NCBI GenBank assembly: GCA_016222805.1
Contig: JACRQG010000041.1
Location: forward strand, 62,001-126,000
Direction of reading: 5' to 3'
Length of the DNA stretch: 64,000 nucleotides
Origin: Verrucomicrobiota bacterium
GTDB lineage: Bacteria > Verrucomicrobiota > Verrucomicrobiia > Opitutales > Opitutaceae
The position numbers were made by a program, and so were the translations under genes. This document shows, piece by piece, positions 53,895 through 63,245 of the stretch (within the stretch, counting starts at the first letter, position 1; the number at the start of each line of letters is the position of its first letter). The notes beneath the pieces are model-generated. The model searched no databases. It was not told the origin of the DNA and saw only the letters and a list, made by a program, of their open reading frames with translations.

Positions 53895-54503
53895 CTATTC
53901 CGGCCGCTTCAGATCGAAGCGCTCCCGGGTACGCACGTAGGATTCGCCACCGAGGCGGCCGATGAGATCGAGCTTCGCGGGGTCCACCTTGCCGTCCGCG
54001 CCGAGCACCTCGTCGCGCACGTGGGCGCACTGGATGCGCCCGAAGATCACGTTGGCCGCCAGGGGACCCTCACCAAGGTGCACAATGCGATCGAGCGTGC
54101 ATTCGAACGCCACCGGCGCGGCCGCCACGCGCGGCGGGCGCACTCGCTCGCTGGGGGCGGCCGGCACCCCGAAGCGCTCAAACTCGCTCTCGCCGTACGG
54201 GAGCATCGCGGCGCTGGCGTTCATCTGCTCCGCCAGCTCAAAGGAGACCAGGTTCACCACGAACTCCGGCACAGCCTCGATGTTGCGCACGGTGTCCTTC
54301 TTCGAGCCATCGCGGGTGTTGACCGGCACGAACATCAGGGTCGGCGGATTCGAGGTCACGCCCTGGAAGAAGGAGAACGGCGCGAGGTTGGTCCGGCCGT
54401 CGCCGGAAACGGTCGACACCCAGGCGATGGGTCGGGGTGTGATGGTCGAGGCCATCCAACCATAGGCATCGCGCGGGCGCAGGCGGGTGAAATCGAGGAT
54501 CAT
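53895..54503 (-). CDS. Flavin reductase-like protein (FMN-binding split barrel)
   Basis: 202 residues from the ATG at 54503. ITPRPIAWVSTVSGDGRTNLAPFSFFQGVTSNPPTLMFV is the flavin-reductase-like FMN-binding signature, and DTVRNIEAVPEFVVNLVSFELAEQMNASAA and AFECTLDRIVHLGEGPLAANVIFGRI complete the split barrel. These bind FMN in the cytoplasm and reduce flavin with NAD(P)H for partner enzymes. No monooxygenase is adjacent. It is divergent from the cytochrome gene. Confidence 0.88.
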   Translation of the reverse strand: MILDFTRLRPRDAYGWMASTITPRPIAWVSTVSGDGRTNLAPFSFFQGVTSNPPTLMFVPVNTRDGSKKDTVRNIEAVPEFVVNLVSFELAEQMNASAAMLPYGESEFERFGVPAAPSERVRPPRVAAAPVAFECTLDRIVHLGEGPLAANVIFGRIQCAHVRDEVLGADGKVDPAKLDLIGRLGGESYVRTRERFDLKRPE

Positions 54504-54616
54504 GACAGGAGCAAAGGGGAGTTCCGCCGCCGCGTCATTGCCAAAGTCAGCACGCGGGCTTGCCCTCCGCCACCGGCGCGGCACACCCTCGCGCCCCACG
54601 ATTCCCGGCTTCCGTG

Positions 54617-56854
54617 ATGCACCCTCGCCTGCCCCCGTTTCTCCCGCCTGCCGCCACCACCGGCCGCCTGGTTGCCGGGGCGATCCTGGGCGCCGCCCTG
54701 CTCCTGGGTGGAGGCTGCGGCCGCGGGACCGGGCCGGCCGCCGTCGCGGCGCCGCTGGTTCCTGCCAAGTCCGGCGAGTGCCGTTCCTGCCACGAGGACA
54801 TCTACAAGGCCTGGGCCAACTCCCACCATGCCCACGCGCACCGTCCGGTCGACGCCCGCGCCGAGGAAGACGCCCTCGCGGTGCCGCGCCAGTTTGGATT
54901 GCACGGCGTGGATTACCGCACGGAGTGGAAGGACGGTCGGCCCCTGTTCACCGAGAAGCGCGGCACGGCCCCGGCCGAAACCTACACCGCCGAGTTCGTC
55001 CTCGGCTACACGCCGCTGCGGCAGTTCATCGTGCCGGTCGGCGGCGGACGCTACCAGGCGGCTGAGCTCGCCTACGATCCCCACCAGAAGGACTGGTTCA
55101 ACGTCTTCGGCGACGAACGCCGCCAGCCGGGGGAATGGGGCCATTGGCGCGGGCGCGGGATGACCTGGAACTCCATGTGCGCCCACTGCCACATGACGGA
55201 ATTCCGGAAGAACTACGATTCCGTCACCGACACCTACAGCACCACGTGGCGGGAACACGGCGTCGCCTGCCACCAATGCCATGGGGACTTTCCCGCCGCG
55301 CACCTCGTCCCGGGCCGACCGGCGGATCCCGCCAAGCAGACCGGCCTCACCGCCGCCGGCATGAAGCGCGCGATGGAGACTTGCGCTCCCTGTCACGCCC
55401 GCAACGAGCTCCTCACCGGCCGGCTGCATCCCGGCGCCGACTACAACGACCACTACCGCCTGACCCTGCCCACGGAGGCGAACGTGTTCTACCCCGACGG
55501 TCAGGTGCGCGACGAGGATTTCAACTACACGTCGCTGCTGACGAGCCGCATGGGCGGCAAGGCCGGCGTCACCTGCCTCGACTGCCACGACTCGCACAGC
55601 GGCAAGACCCGCCTGCCGACCAAGGACAATTCGATCTGCCTGCAGTGCCACGGCCCGTCGCCGCGCAACAACGCGCCAATCATCGATCCCGTGAAGCACT
55701 CGTTTCACAAGGCGGACAGCCCGGGCAACCTCTGCGTGGAGTGCCACATGCCGCGCACCACCTACATGCAGCGCGACCCGCGGCACGACCACGGCTTCCT
55801 CAAGCCCGACCCCCTGCTGACGAAGGAACTTGGCATTCCCAACGCCTGCAACCGCTGTCACAGCGACAAGACCGTCGACTGGGCCATCGAGAGCGCCGAC
55901 AAGTGGTACGGGGCCAAGCTGGAATCGCGCCAGCGGCAGCGCACGCGTGTGGTCGCCGCCGCCCAGGCCGGCGCGCCCGACGCCGCCGGCAAGCTCGTGT
56001 CGCTCATCGCGAGCGAGGAAGTGCCCGCCTGGCGGGCCACGCTGCTGCTGCTCGGCCGACCCTTCGCCGGTCGCGAGGCCGCCGTGGTCGCCGCCGCCCG
56101 GGACAACCTGAAGCATGCGGATCCGCTGGTGCGCTCCGCCGCCGTGCAGGTATTGGCCACCCTGCCTGGGGAAGCCGCGACGCTTCGACCGATGCTGGAG
56201 GACCCTTCCCGCCTCGTGCGCCTCGATGCGGCGTGGCCGCTCTCGGGGGAGCTCGCGGCGGATTCCCGGGTCCGGCAGGAACTCGACGACTACCTTGCCG
56301 CCAGTGCCGACCAACCCGCCGGCCGGATGCGCCTGGGCCAGGATCTCTTCAACCGCGGCCGTCACGCCGAGGCCGTCGCCGCAGTCCGCCAGGCGGTCGA
56401 ATGGGATCCCTTCTCGCCCGGACTGCACGACACTCTTGGCCTGATGCTGAACGAACTCGGCCGTCCCGGCGAGGCAGCCGCCTCGCTCTGGCGCGCGGCG
56501 CAGCTGAATCCGACGGATGCCGGGGCGGCGTTCAATGCGGCCCTCGCCTTCGCCGGCGCGCGGCAGCTCCGCGACGCCGAACTCGCCCTGCGCGAGACGG
56601 TGCGCCGCAATCCGCGTTTCGATCGCGCCTGGTACAACCTCGGCCTCCTGCTGGCCCAGACCAACCGGGCCGACGAGGCCCGCCAGGCGCTGGAAACCGC
56701 CGAGCAGATTGCGCCCCAGGTCGCCGATTACCCGTACGCCCTCGCGACCATCCTCTGGCAACGCGGCGATCGCGCTGGGGCACAGGCGGCCGCCCGCCGC
56801 GTCCTCGCGATCGATCCCAATCACGCCCAGGCGCGCAGCCTGCTCGCGCCGTAG
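54617..56854 (+). CDS. Octaheme c-type cytochrome fused to HEAT-like and TPR repeats
   Basis: 745 residues from the ATG at 54617. The signal sequence ends in GGGC (C34), possibly a lipobox. Eight CxxCH heme sites lie at C55, C188, C218, C256, C320, C341, C373 and C411, in a cytochrome c554-like region. HEAT-like helices (about 445-560) and TPRs (about 575-740, for example PGLHDTLGLMLNELGRPGEAAASLWRAAQLNP) follow. The protein is periplasmic and probably carries electrons or reduces an N- or S-oxide while docking partners through the TPRs. The redox partner is unknown. Confidence 0.82.
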   Translation: MHPRLPPFLPPAATTGRLVAGAILGAALLLGGGCGRGTGPAAVAAPLVPAKSGECRSCHEDIYKAWANSHHAHAHRPVDARAEEDALAVPRQFGLHGVDYRTEWKDGRPLFTEKRGTAPAETYTAEFVLGYTPLRQFIVPVGGGRYQAAELAYDPHQKDWFNVFGDERRQPGEWGHWRGRGMTWNSMCAHCHMTEFRKNYDSVTDTYSTTWREHGVACHQCHGDFPAAHLVPGRPADPAKQTGLTAAGMKRAMETCAPCHARNELLTGRLHPGADYNDHYRLTLPTEANVFYPDGQVRDEDFNYTSLLTSRMGGKAGVTCLDCHDSHSGKTRLPTKDNSICLQCHGPSPRNNAPIIDPVKHSFHKADSPGNLCVECHMPRTTYMQRDPRHDHGFLKPDPLLTKELGIPNACNRCHSDKTVDWAIESADKWYGAKLESRQRQRTRVVAAAQAGAPDAAGKLVSLIASEEVPAWRATLLLLGRPFAGREAAVVAAARDNLKHADPLVRSAAVQVLATLPGEAATLRPMLEDPSRLVRLDAAWPLSGELAADSRVRQELDDYLAASADQPAGRMRLGQDLFNRGRHAEAVAAVRQAVEWDPFSPGLHDTLGLMLNELGRPGEAAASLWRAAQLNPTDAGAAFNAALAFAGARQLRDAELALRETVRRNPRFDRAWYNLGLLLAQTNRADEARQALETAEQIAPQVADYPYALATILWQRGDRAGAQAAARRVLAIDPNHAQARSLLAP

Positions 56855-56880
56855 CGTCCCGGCGGAGCGGGACCGGCTGC

Positions 56881-57654
56881 TTAGCGCAGCAGTGTCGTGC
56901 CGCCGTCGATGTCGTAGGCCGAACCCGTGATAAACGCCGCCTCGTCCGAGCACAGGAACGCCACCAGTGCCGCCACTTCGTCCGGCGTGCCCATGCGCCC
57001 GATCGGCTGCGCCGCCGCGAGCTTGGCAAACATCGCCGGCTCCTGCCCCGGGTAGTTCTTCGCAATGAACCCGTCGACGAAGGGCGTGTGGACGCGAGCC
57101 GGGCACACGCAGTTGCAGCGGATGCCCTGCGTCACAAAATCGCGGGCAGTGGAAAGGGTCATGCTGAGCACGGCCCCCTTGCTCATCCCATAGGCGAAGC
57201 GATCCGCCACGGCGATCTTCGAGACGATCGACGCGAGGTTCACGATCGCCCCGCCCCCGGCGGCGAGCAGCTTCGGCACGCCGAAGTGCAGGCCGTGGTA
57301 CACGCCGCGAACGTTGACCCGATAGATCCGATCCAGGTCGTCCGGCGTGGTGGTCAGCACGTTCCCGACGTGCGCAATGCCGGCGTTGTTCACCAGCACC
57401 CGCAGCGGTCCGACCCGGTCGAAGGCCGCCCGCATCGACTCCGTGTCGCCAACGTCCGCCACGACGACTTCGGCCCGCCCGCCGGCGCCGCGAATCTCGG
57501 CCGCGACCGCCTCGCCCGCGTCGTCGCGGGACTCGACGATGAAGACGGCGGCCCCCTCTGCCGCCAAGCGACAGGCGATGGCGCGACCGATGCCGGAGCC
57601 GGCCCCCGTCACCAGCGCGGTGCGATCCTCAAAGCGACGCGGCAGTTTGTTCAT
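56881..57654 (-). CDS. Short-chain dehydrogenase/reductase
   Basis: 257 residues from the ATG at 57654. NAD(P) motif TGAGSGIGRAIA and structural motif NNAG are present. The catalytic tetrad is completed by S in NLASIVS and YGMSK. It ends DIDGGTTLLR, as in FabG-like and sugar-alcohol SDRs. It is the last gene of the glucarate-type operon, 70 bp after the dehydratase. A role in a sugar-acid step (for example oxidation of a sugar to its lactone) is a guess from position. Confidence 0.88.
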   Translation of the reverse strand: MNKLPRRFEDRTALVTGAGSGIGRAIACRLAAEGAAVFIVESRDDAGEAVAAEIRGAGGRAEVVVADVGDTESMRAAFDRVGPLRVLVNNAGIAHVGNVLTTTPDDLDRIYRVNVRGVYHGLHFGVPKLLAAGGGAIVNLASIVSKIAVADRFAYGMSKGAVLSMTLSTARDFVTQGIRCNCVCPARVHTPFVDGFIAKNYPGQEPAMFAKLAAAQPIGRMGTPDEVAALVAFLCSDEAAFITGSAYDIDGGTTLLR

Positions 57655-57724
57655 GGGGAAAGGTTGGCGCCGGACCGCCGCGGGGACCACCGCAAACTGC
57701 CCTTCCCGTCACTGCCCACAAGGT

Positions 57725-59011
57725 TCACCAACGGGTCGCGGCGAACTTCCAGCCGGGGACCTTCTTCTGCATCTCGATTTCGTCGTTGCGCTCGGTGAGT
57801 CCGGCCCGGAGGTAGGCGGCATGGGCGCGGGCCAGGGCGGACCGGTCCAGTTCCACGCCGAGCCCGGGACCCGCCGGCAAGACCACGGCGCCTTCCTCGA
57901 AGCGGATCCGCCCACCCACGATGATCTCCTCCCACTGCCAGGGATAGTGGGTGTCGAGCGCGTAGGAGAGGTTGGGCATGGCCGCACCAAGATGCGTCAT
58001 CGCCGCCAGAGAGATCCCGGCGTGGTTGTTGGAGTGCATCGAGACGCCACGAGCAAAGGTCCGGCAGTGGGCGGCGAGTTCCATCGAAGCCCGCAGGCCG
58101 CCCCAGAAATGGTGGTCGGTAAGGATGATGTCCTCCGAGCCCAGTCGCACGCTGCCCGGCAGGTCGTCGAAGGACGTCGTGCACATGTTGGTCGCCAGCG
58201 GCGTTTTCAGCATCCGGCGCACCTCGGCCATGCCGGCCTGCGTGCGGCACGGATCCTCGAGGTACTCCAGCACGCCCTCCATGTCGCGTCCCCACCGAAT
58301 CGAAGTCTCGACCGTCCACAGGGCGTTGGGATCCAGCCGCAAGGGAACGCCCGGCCCGAAGCGCCGCCGCAGGGCGTGAATCGCCGCCACTTCTTGGGCC
58401 GGCTCGAAGCAGCCTCCCTTGAGCTTGATCGACTGGAAGCCGAACTCGGCCACCATCGCCTCGGCCTGCGCCACGATGCCGTCGGGATCGAGCGCCGCGC
58501 GCTGCCGTGCCGCCGCCCAGCCCGTGGCCCGCGGGTCGGTGCCGAACCCGAGTTCGCCGCCGGCGCCCTCGTACTTGTAAAAGAGGTACGCCGAATACGG
58601 CACGCGTTCCCGCACCACGCCGCCCAGGAGATCCGCCACCCGCACGCCGTAGGCCTTGCCCTGGAGATCGAGACAGGCGACGTCGAGGGCGCTGTAGACC
58701 TGGACCCGGGTGCGGCCGTCCCAGGGCTTGTCGCCCCGCGCCACCGAGGTCTCCGGTGCGCACCGCTCCGCCAGCCGCGCCCGCAACGCGTGCCAGTTGC
58801 GCGGATCGGCCCCGATCACCACCTCGCGCACGGCGGCCAGCGCCTGGTCCACGGCGACGCTTCCCGGGACTTCCGCCAGGCCGCTCAAGCCGTCGGAGGT
58901 GCGCAATTCCACCACCGTGCGCAGACAGTACGGCGCGTGCAGGCCGGCGGCGTTCAGGAGCGGCGGATCGCCCAGGGCGATCGGCGTGATGTGCATTTCG
59001 GTGATCCGCAT
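57725..59011 (-). CDS. gudD: Glucarate dehydratase-like enolase-superfamily enzyme
   Basis: 428 residues, mandelate racemase/enolase superfamily. The KxK pair is K196/K198 (SIKLKGG), metal ligands include D227 (RLDPNA) and E252 (LEDP), and TDHHFWGG (D299) with MHSNNHAGIS (H326) forms the Asp-His dyad characteristic of the glucarate dehydratase subgroup. It would dehydrate D-glucarate to 5-keto-4-deoxyglucarate. The operon also encodes an HpaI-type aldolase and a GarR-like reductase, which supports the assignment. Altronate, galactarate or a related diacid is possible. It lies 12 bp downstream of the TMTC-like gene. Confidence 0.85.
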   Translation of the reverse strand: MRITEMHITPIALGDPPLLNAAGLHAPYCLRTVVELRTSDGLSGLAEVPGSVAVDQALAAVREVVIGADPRNWHALRARLAERCAPETSVARGDKPWDGRTRVQVYSALDVACLDLQGKAYGVRVADLLGGVVRERVPYSAYLFYKYEGAGGELGFGTDPRATGWAAARQRAALDPDGIVAQAEAMVAEFGFQSIKLKGGCFEPAQEVAAIHALRRRFGPGVPLRLDPNALWTVETSIRWGRDMEGVLEYLEDPCRTQAGMAEVRRMLKTPLATNMCTTSFDDLPGSVRLGSEDIILTDHHFWGGLRASMELAAHCRTFARGVSMHSNNHAGISLAAMTHLGAAMPNLSYALDTHYPWQWEEIIVGGRIRFEEGAVVLPAGPGLGVELDRSALARAHAAYLRAGLTERNDEIEMQKKVPGWKFAATRW

Positions 59012-59023
59012 GGCGTGAGAAAA

Positions 59024-61126
59024 TCAGGGGGGGGACGGCTGGCCGGTTTCCGCCCGCAGGCGAACAGCCACCGGATGATCCGGGCGAGCCCGCAACACAA
59101 GTTCGCATTCCGCTTGTGCCTCGGACAGCCGCCCGAGCCGGGCATACGTCACGGCAAGGTTGGCCCGGGCATCGAGGAAACCCGGCTGGCGCCGGAGGGC
59201 TTCCTGAAAATGCGGCACGGCTTCGGCCGGCCGGCCAATTTGAACCAGGGCGCTGCCCAGGTTGTTGTGTGCCTCCGGGGAATCCGGGCGACTCGCCACC
59301 ACCTGCGAGAATTGCCTGGCGGCTTCCGCCCAGTCTCCGCTCTGGAAACAAGCAAGCGCCAGCATCTCCCGAAGTTCGACCTGATCCGGTTTCAGCTGCA
59401 GGGCTCCGGCCAGGGCGGCGGCGGCTTCCGCCGGGCGCCCGAGCCCCAGCAACACCTCTCCCAGCTGCCGTTGCGCGGCGAAACGGCTGTTGGGATCGCG
59501 AGCCCAACGCAGGGCCTGCTCCAGCAGGGGGCGCGCCTCGTCCGCCCGCCCTTCCTGCTGAAACACCGCCGCAAGGTTGTACAGGGCCGGAACAAAGTCC
59601 GGCTTGAGCGCCAGGGCCGCCTCGTAGGCGCGGCGGCCGTCCGCGCGCCGTCCGGTCCCGATCAACGCCAGGCCCAGGGCGTTCTGCGCCTCGTGCATCC
59701 GTGGATTTCCGCGCACCGCTGCCTCCAGCACCGGCACAGCCTCCGCCGCGCGGCCCAGTTGCAGCAGCGCGCCGCCGAGATTGGTGAGAATTTCCGGGGC
59801 GCCGGGCCGAAGTTCGAGGGCGGCGCGGTAGTGGACGATCGCGTCCTCGAAACGACCGACGGTGGTCAGCTGGAAGCCCAGGTTGACCCGGGAAATCCAG
59901 GCTCGCGGGTTCTGGTGGGTGGTCTCGCGCCAGAGTGTCATCGAATCGCGGTAGAGCGCCGTCTGCTGCCATGACAGCAGGGCCAGACCTCCGAGCGGCA
60001 CCAGGGCGGGCAGGAGTTCGACCGCTCCCGAGGCGTTCGTCAGCCGTCGCCCTAGCAAAGCCAGCCCGCTCCCCGCCAACGCGAGTGGACCGATGCTGGC
60101 GAGATGCTGGAAGTGGTCCGCCACATAGGAATAGCGGAAGAAGAAAACGTCGAAGAAGCCCAGGACCGGAAACAACGAGATGACGAAATAAGCCCCGGCG
60201 AAGAACCACGCGCGCAGAGGTCCGCCACGCCGCCAGGTCAACCAGCCCGCCGCCGCGACCAGCGCCACCGCGGGCAGCCACCACGACCAGTGCCCGGCGT
60301 CGATCTCCCAGCGTGGGTAGATGAAGACCAGCGGCTCGGGCCAGGCGAGTTTTCCGAGGTAGAACCACACCACCCGGCCGGCGAGCACCGCGCGCTGCGC
60401 CAATGACAGATGCCAGTCGGGGCCGCTGGCCATCGAGTTCACCTTCTGCTCCCAAATCGTCCAGCCGCTCGCTGCGATCGAAACCAACAGGAAGGGCAGC
60501 AACCACCGCACCTGCCGGAGGCCCCATCCTCCGCGCCACCACCAGGCGAGCCCGAGCACCACCGGCAGCATCACGGCCGAAGCCTTGCTCAGGACCGCCA
60601 GCACGGCACACGTCCAGGCGAGCCCGTAGTCCGGCCACCGGGGTTCCGCAGCGGTCCGTTCGAGCCAACGGAGAAAGAACCAGACACTGAGCAGGAGAAA
60701 GAAACTCGCCTGGGTGTTCTTGAGCTCCGAGATCCACGCCACGGACTCGACTTGGACCGGATGCAGCGCCCACAGCGCCGCACCGATGGCCGCCCCCGGA
60801 ATCCGCAACCGGCGCAACACCAGCAGGAGCAGGACCGCGCTGCCGGCCTGGAACGCCACGACCACCCCGTGAAACAGCGCCGGATTGAGCCCCCAGAGCG
60901 CGTGCTGCACCCAGAAGCTCGTCATCGTGAGGGGGAAGTAGTTCGCCTTGGCGCTCGTCCAAATTTCCTTCAGTCCCAGCGGTCCGATGATGACCGGGTT
61001 GGCGGTGACATGGGCGTCATCGTCCCAGATGAAACCCGCATTCCACACGCGGGCGTAGGTGGCGAAAACGGCGAGGACGAGCAGCGCCGCGCCACCCCAG
61101 AGGTGCCACCCCTTCGAATCCTTCAT
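59024..61126 (-). CDS. TMTC-like polytopic membrane protein with C-terminal TPRs
   Basis: 700 residues. The N-terminal half (about 10-390) holds some ten helices. It begins WHLWGGAALLVLAVFATYARVWNAGFIWDDDAH, the GT-C type entry with an acidic pair in the first loop, and continues with LHPVQVESVAWISELKNTQASFFLLLSVWFF. At least seven TPRs fill the C-terminal half (for example PEILTNLGGALLQLGRAAEAVPVLEAAVRGNP, PEAHNNLGSALVQIGRPAEAVPHFQEALRRQP). This is the architecture of TMTC O-mannosyltransferase-like proteins. It is embedded in a sugar-diacid operon: ATGA overlap with the aldolase gene, 12 bp to gudD. The reason is unknown. Confidence 0.78.
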   Translation of the reverse strand: MKDSKGWHLWGGAALLVLAVFATYARVWNAGFIWDDDAHVTANPVIIGPLGLKEIWTSAKANYFPLTMTSFWVQHALWGLNPALFHGVVVAFQAGSAVLLLLVLRRLRIPGAAIGAALWALHPVQVESVAWISELKNTQASFFLLLSVWFFLRWLERTAAEPRWPDYGLAWTCAVLAVLSKASAVMLPVVLGLAWWWRGGWGLRQVRWLLPFLLVSIAASGWTIWEQKVNSMASGPDWHLSLAQRAVLAGRVVWFYLGKLAWPEPLVFIYPRWEIDAGHWSWWLPAVALVAAAGWLTWRRGGPLRAWFFAGAYFVISLFPVLGFFDVFFFRYSYVADHFQHLASIGPLALAGSGLALLGRRLTNASGAVELLPALVPLGGLALLSWQQTALYRDSMTLWRETTHQNPRAWISRVNLGFQLTTVGRFEDAIVHYRAALELRPGAPEILTNLGGALLQLGRAAEAVPVLEAAVRGNPRMHEAQNALGLALIGTGRRADGRRAYEAALALKPDFVPALYNLAAVFQQEGRADEARPLLEQALRWARDPNSRFAAQRQLGEVLLGLGRPAEAAAALAGALQLKPDQVELREMLALACFQSGDWAEAARQFSQVVASRPDSPEAHNNLGSALVQIGRPAEAVPHFQEALRRQPGFLDARANLAVTYARLGRLSEAQAECELVLRARPDHPVAVRLRAETGQPSPP

Positions 61127-61890
61127 TTGCCCCGCAGGGCGGCCGCGAAACCGAGCAACCCGGCCCGCACGGCGCCGCCATCACTGCCGAGCGCGGTGAA
61201 GGTGTAGCCAAGCTCCCGCACCTTGGGCACGAGCGTCGGGTTGTGCACGAGGATGCCGGCCGCCTTGCCGGCGCGCTGCGCCGCCTCGCTCACCTGGCGG
61301 AGCACCGCCACGAACGCCGGGCTCTCCAGTTGATCGCGGATCCCCATGTTGTAGGAAAGATCGGTCGGGCCGACGAAAAGCACGTCCGCCCCGTCCACGG
61401 CCGCGATCGCCTCGATGTTCCGGACCGCCTCCGGGGTCTCGATTTGGATCACCGTCAACAGGCGCTCGTGGGCGTGGGCGTAATACTCCTCGAAGTCGCC
61501 GCCGAAGCCCGCCCCGCGGTTGAACTTCGCCACCCCGCGAATTCCGTGCGGGGGATACCGCATCGCCTGGACCGCGGCCCGGGCCTCGGCCGCCGTGCTC
61601 ACGTAGGGCACCATCACCCCCATGGCCCCCATGTCGAGGACGCGCTTGAAGCGCGGAGTCTCGTTCTGGGCAATGCGCACGACCGCAAACGCCGGCGTGG
61701 CGGCCGCGGCGTGCAGCTGATGCAGCAAAGTGTCCTGTCCGCCGGGCCCGTGTTCGTGATCGATCAGCAGCCAGTCGAAGCCCGCGAGTCCGGCGATTTC
61801 AACGGTCATCGGCGAACCGAGGTTGAGGAACGTTCCAGTCAGCCACTCGCGCGCGAGCACCCGCTTTCGAAAGTCAGGAGGGATTTTCAT
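61123..61890 (-). CDS. HpcH/HpaI-family aldolase (2-keto-3-deoxyglucarate type)
   Basis: 255 residues from the ATG at 61890. FDWLLIDHEHGP (H45, H47), VVRIAQNETPRFKRVLDMGAMGVMVPYVSTAAEA, IQIETPEAVRNIEAIAAVDGADVLFVGPTDLSYNMG and the metal-binding Glu/Asp in these segments are diagnostic of class II HpaI-type aldolases. It would split 5-keto-4-deoxyglucarate into pyruvate and tartronate semialdehyde, as GarL does. It lies 20 bp downstream of the reductase gene and overlaps the TMTC-like gene. Confidence 0.9.
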   Translation of the reverse strand: MKIPPDFRKRVLAREWLTGTFLNLGSPMTVEIAGLAGFDWLLIDHEHGPGGQDTLLHQLHAAAATPAFAVVRIAQNETPRFKRVLDMGAMGVMVPYVSTAAEARAAVQAMRYPPHGIRGVAKFNRGAGFGGDFEEYYAHAHERLLTVIQIETPEAVRNIEAIAAVDGADVLFVGPTDLSYNMGIRDQLESPAFVAVLRQVSEAAQRAGKAAGILVHNPTLVPKVRELGYTFTALGSDGGAVRAGLLGFAAALRGK

Positions 61891-61910
61891 GGGGTCGAGG
61901 AGTCTCGGTG

Positions 61911-62786
61911 TTACAAGGCGAGATAAAGCCGGTACAGTGCCTGCGTCCCGCACTCGTCCCAACCCCGGCTCGCCACCTGCTCATAGAGCCGCTTGGCCAC
62001 CGCCAGGCCCGGGAGGTCGAGCTTCAGCTCGCTGGCGCTCTCGAGGGCGATCTTCATGTCCTTGATGATGTGCTTCACATAGAATCCGGGGGCGAAGTTC
62101 TCGGCCAGGGCGCGCGGCGCGAGGTTGGTCATGGCCCAGCTGCCCGCCGCGCCACCGCTGATGCTCCCGTGCACGGCCGCCGGATCCAGGCCGGCCCGCT
62201 TGGCGTACGCCAGCGCCTCCACCCAGGCGACCATGCCCACGGCCACGGCGATCTGGTTGGCCATCTTGCAATATTGGCCGGCACCCGGACCACCGTGCCG
62301 CGCGATGTTCTTTCCCATGATCTCGAACAGCGGTTTCGCGCGGGCGAATCCGGCTTCGTCACCCCCCACCATGATCACCAATCGCGCCTCCCGCGCCCCG
62401 AGATCGCCCCCGGACACCGGGGCATCCAACGCCGTCACGCCGCGCCGGGCCGCCGCCTCGGCGATGCGCCGCGCCAAAACCGGACTGGAAGTCGTCATGT
62501 CGATCAACAACGCCCCCGGTCGCACGCGTTCCACGATGCCTCCCGCTCCCAGGTAGCTCTGTTCCACGTCGGTGGGAAATCCCAGCATCGTGATCACCAC
62601 GTCTGCCTGGGCCGCGGCCGCCCCGGCGGACTCGTGCCAGGTCGCCCCTGCTTCCAGCAGAGCCGTGGCTTTCTCGCGGGTGCGGTTGTACACGTGCAGC
62701 GTATGGCCGGCCTTCTGAAGGTGCCCGGCCATGCTGCGGCCCATCACGCCGGTGCCAATGAATGCAATTGCGAGCGGTGCGGTCAT
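61911..62786 (-). CDS. garR: 2-hydroxy-3-oxopropionate (tartronate semialdehyde) reductase
   Basis: 291 residues from the ATG at 62786. Beta-hydroxyacid dehydrogenase family: Rossmann motif FIGTGVMGRSMAGHL, DAPVSGGDLGAREARLVIMVGG, catalytic K174 in GQYCKMANQIAVA, and FYVKHIIKDMKIALESA. It reduces tartronate semialdehyde to glycerate, the third step of glucarate breakdown. It is the first gene of the operon, divergent from the cytochrome c gene (120 bp between starts). The exact substrate within the family (for example 3-hydroxyisobutyrate) is inferred from the operon. Confidence 0.88.
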   Translation of the reverse strand: MTAPLAIAFIGTGVMGRSMAGHLQKAGHTLHVYNRTREKATALLEAGATWHESAGAAAAQADVVITMLGFPTDVEQSYLGAGGIVERVRPGALLIDMTTSSPVLARRIAEAAARRGVTALDAPVSGGDLGAREARLVIMVGGDEAGFARAKPLFEIMGKNIARHGGPGAGQYCKMANQIAVAVGMVAWVEALAYAKRAGLDPAAVHGSISGGAAGSWAMTNLAPRALAENFAPGFYVKHIIKDMKIALESASELKLDLPGLAVAKRLYEQVASRGWDECGTQALYRLYLAL

Positions 62787-62906
62787 GCGAGGGAGGAGCG
62801 AAACCCGATGCAAGATGCTCGCGCCGGCTGGCGCGAACCATTTCTCCGACCGTCACCGCGAGCTCCGGAGTTGCCAAGCCTGCGGTTCTTGGTCGTCTCT
62901 AGGTTC

Positions 62907-63227
62907 GTGCGTTTTTCCCGCATTCCGCTGCTCCTCCTTGCCGGCCTGCCCCTCGCCGCCGCTGAGCCCGTGGACGGGCGCCAGATTTTTGGCGACCATT
63001 GCGCCTCCTGCCACGGCACCGACGGTCGTGCCCGCACGCCCGCCGGGCGCAAGGTCGGGGCCAAGGATCTCGCGCAAAGCACCGCCAGCGAGGCGGAAGT
63101 CCGCGAGCGGATCCTCGCGGGGCTCAAGGATCCGGGCGGGGCGATCCGCATGCCCTCCTTTGCCGACCGCCTGTCGCCGGAGGCGGTGTCCGCCGTCGCC
63201 GCGTACGTGAAGACTTTTCGCCGTTAA
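62907..63227 (+). CDS. Small secreted cytochrome c
   Basis: 106 residues with a GTG start at 62907; no ATG lies in frame at the signal peptide. A short hydrophobic signal (RIPLLLLAGLPLAAA) is followed by one heme motif CASCHG (FGDHCASCHGTDGR) and an axial Met candidate in IRMPSFADRLSPEAVSAVAAYVKTF. A monoheme class I cytochrome for periplasmic electron transfer. It is 18 bp upstream of the NIPSNAP gene, so co-transcription is likely. A TTG a few codons upstream is an alternative start. Confidence 0.82.
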   Translation: MRFSRIPLLLLAGLPLAAAEPVDGRQIFGDHCASCHGTDGRARTPAGRKVGAKDLAQSTASEAEVRERILAGLKDPGGAIRMPSFADRLSPEAVSAVAAYVKTFRR

Positions 63228-63245
63228 CCTCGAAACCCAACCGTC

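Noticed and set aside
57347-60962. Long open frames on both strands over the SDR, dehydratase and TMTC-like genes
   Set aside because: The true genes have clear family motifs and coupled starts; the other frames are Arg/Pro/Gly-rich shadows.
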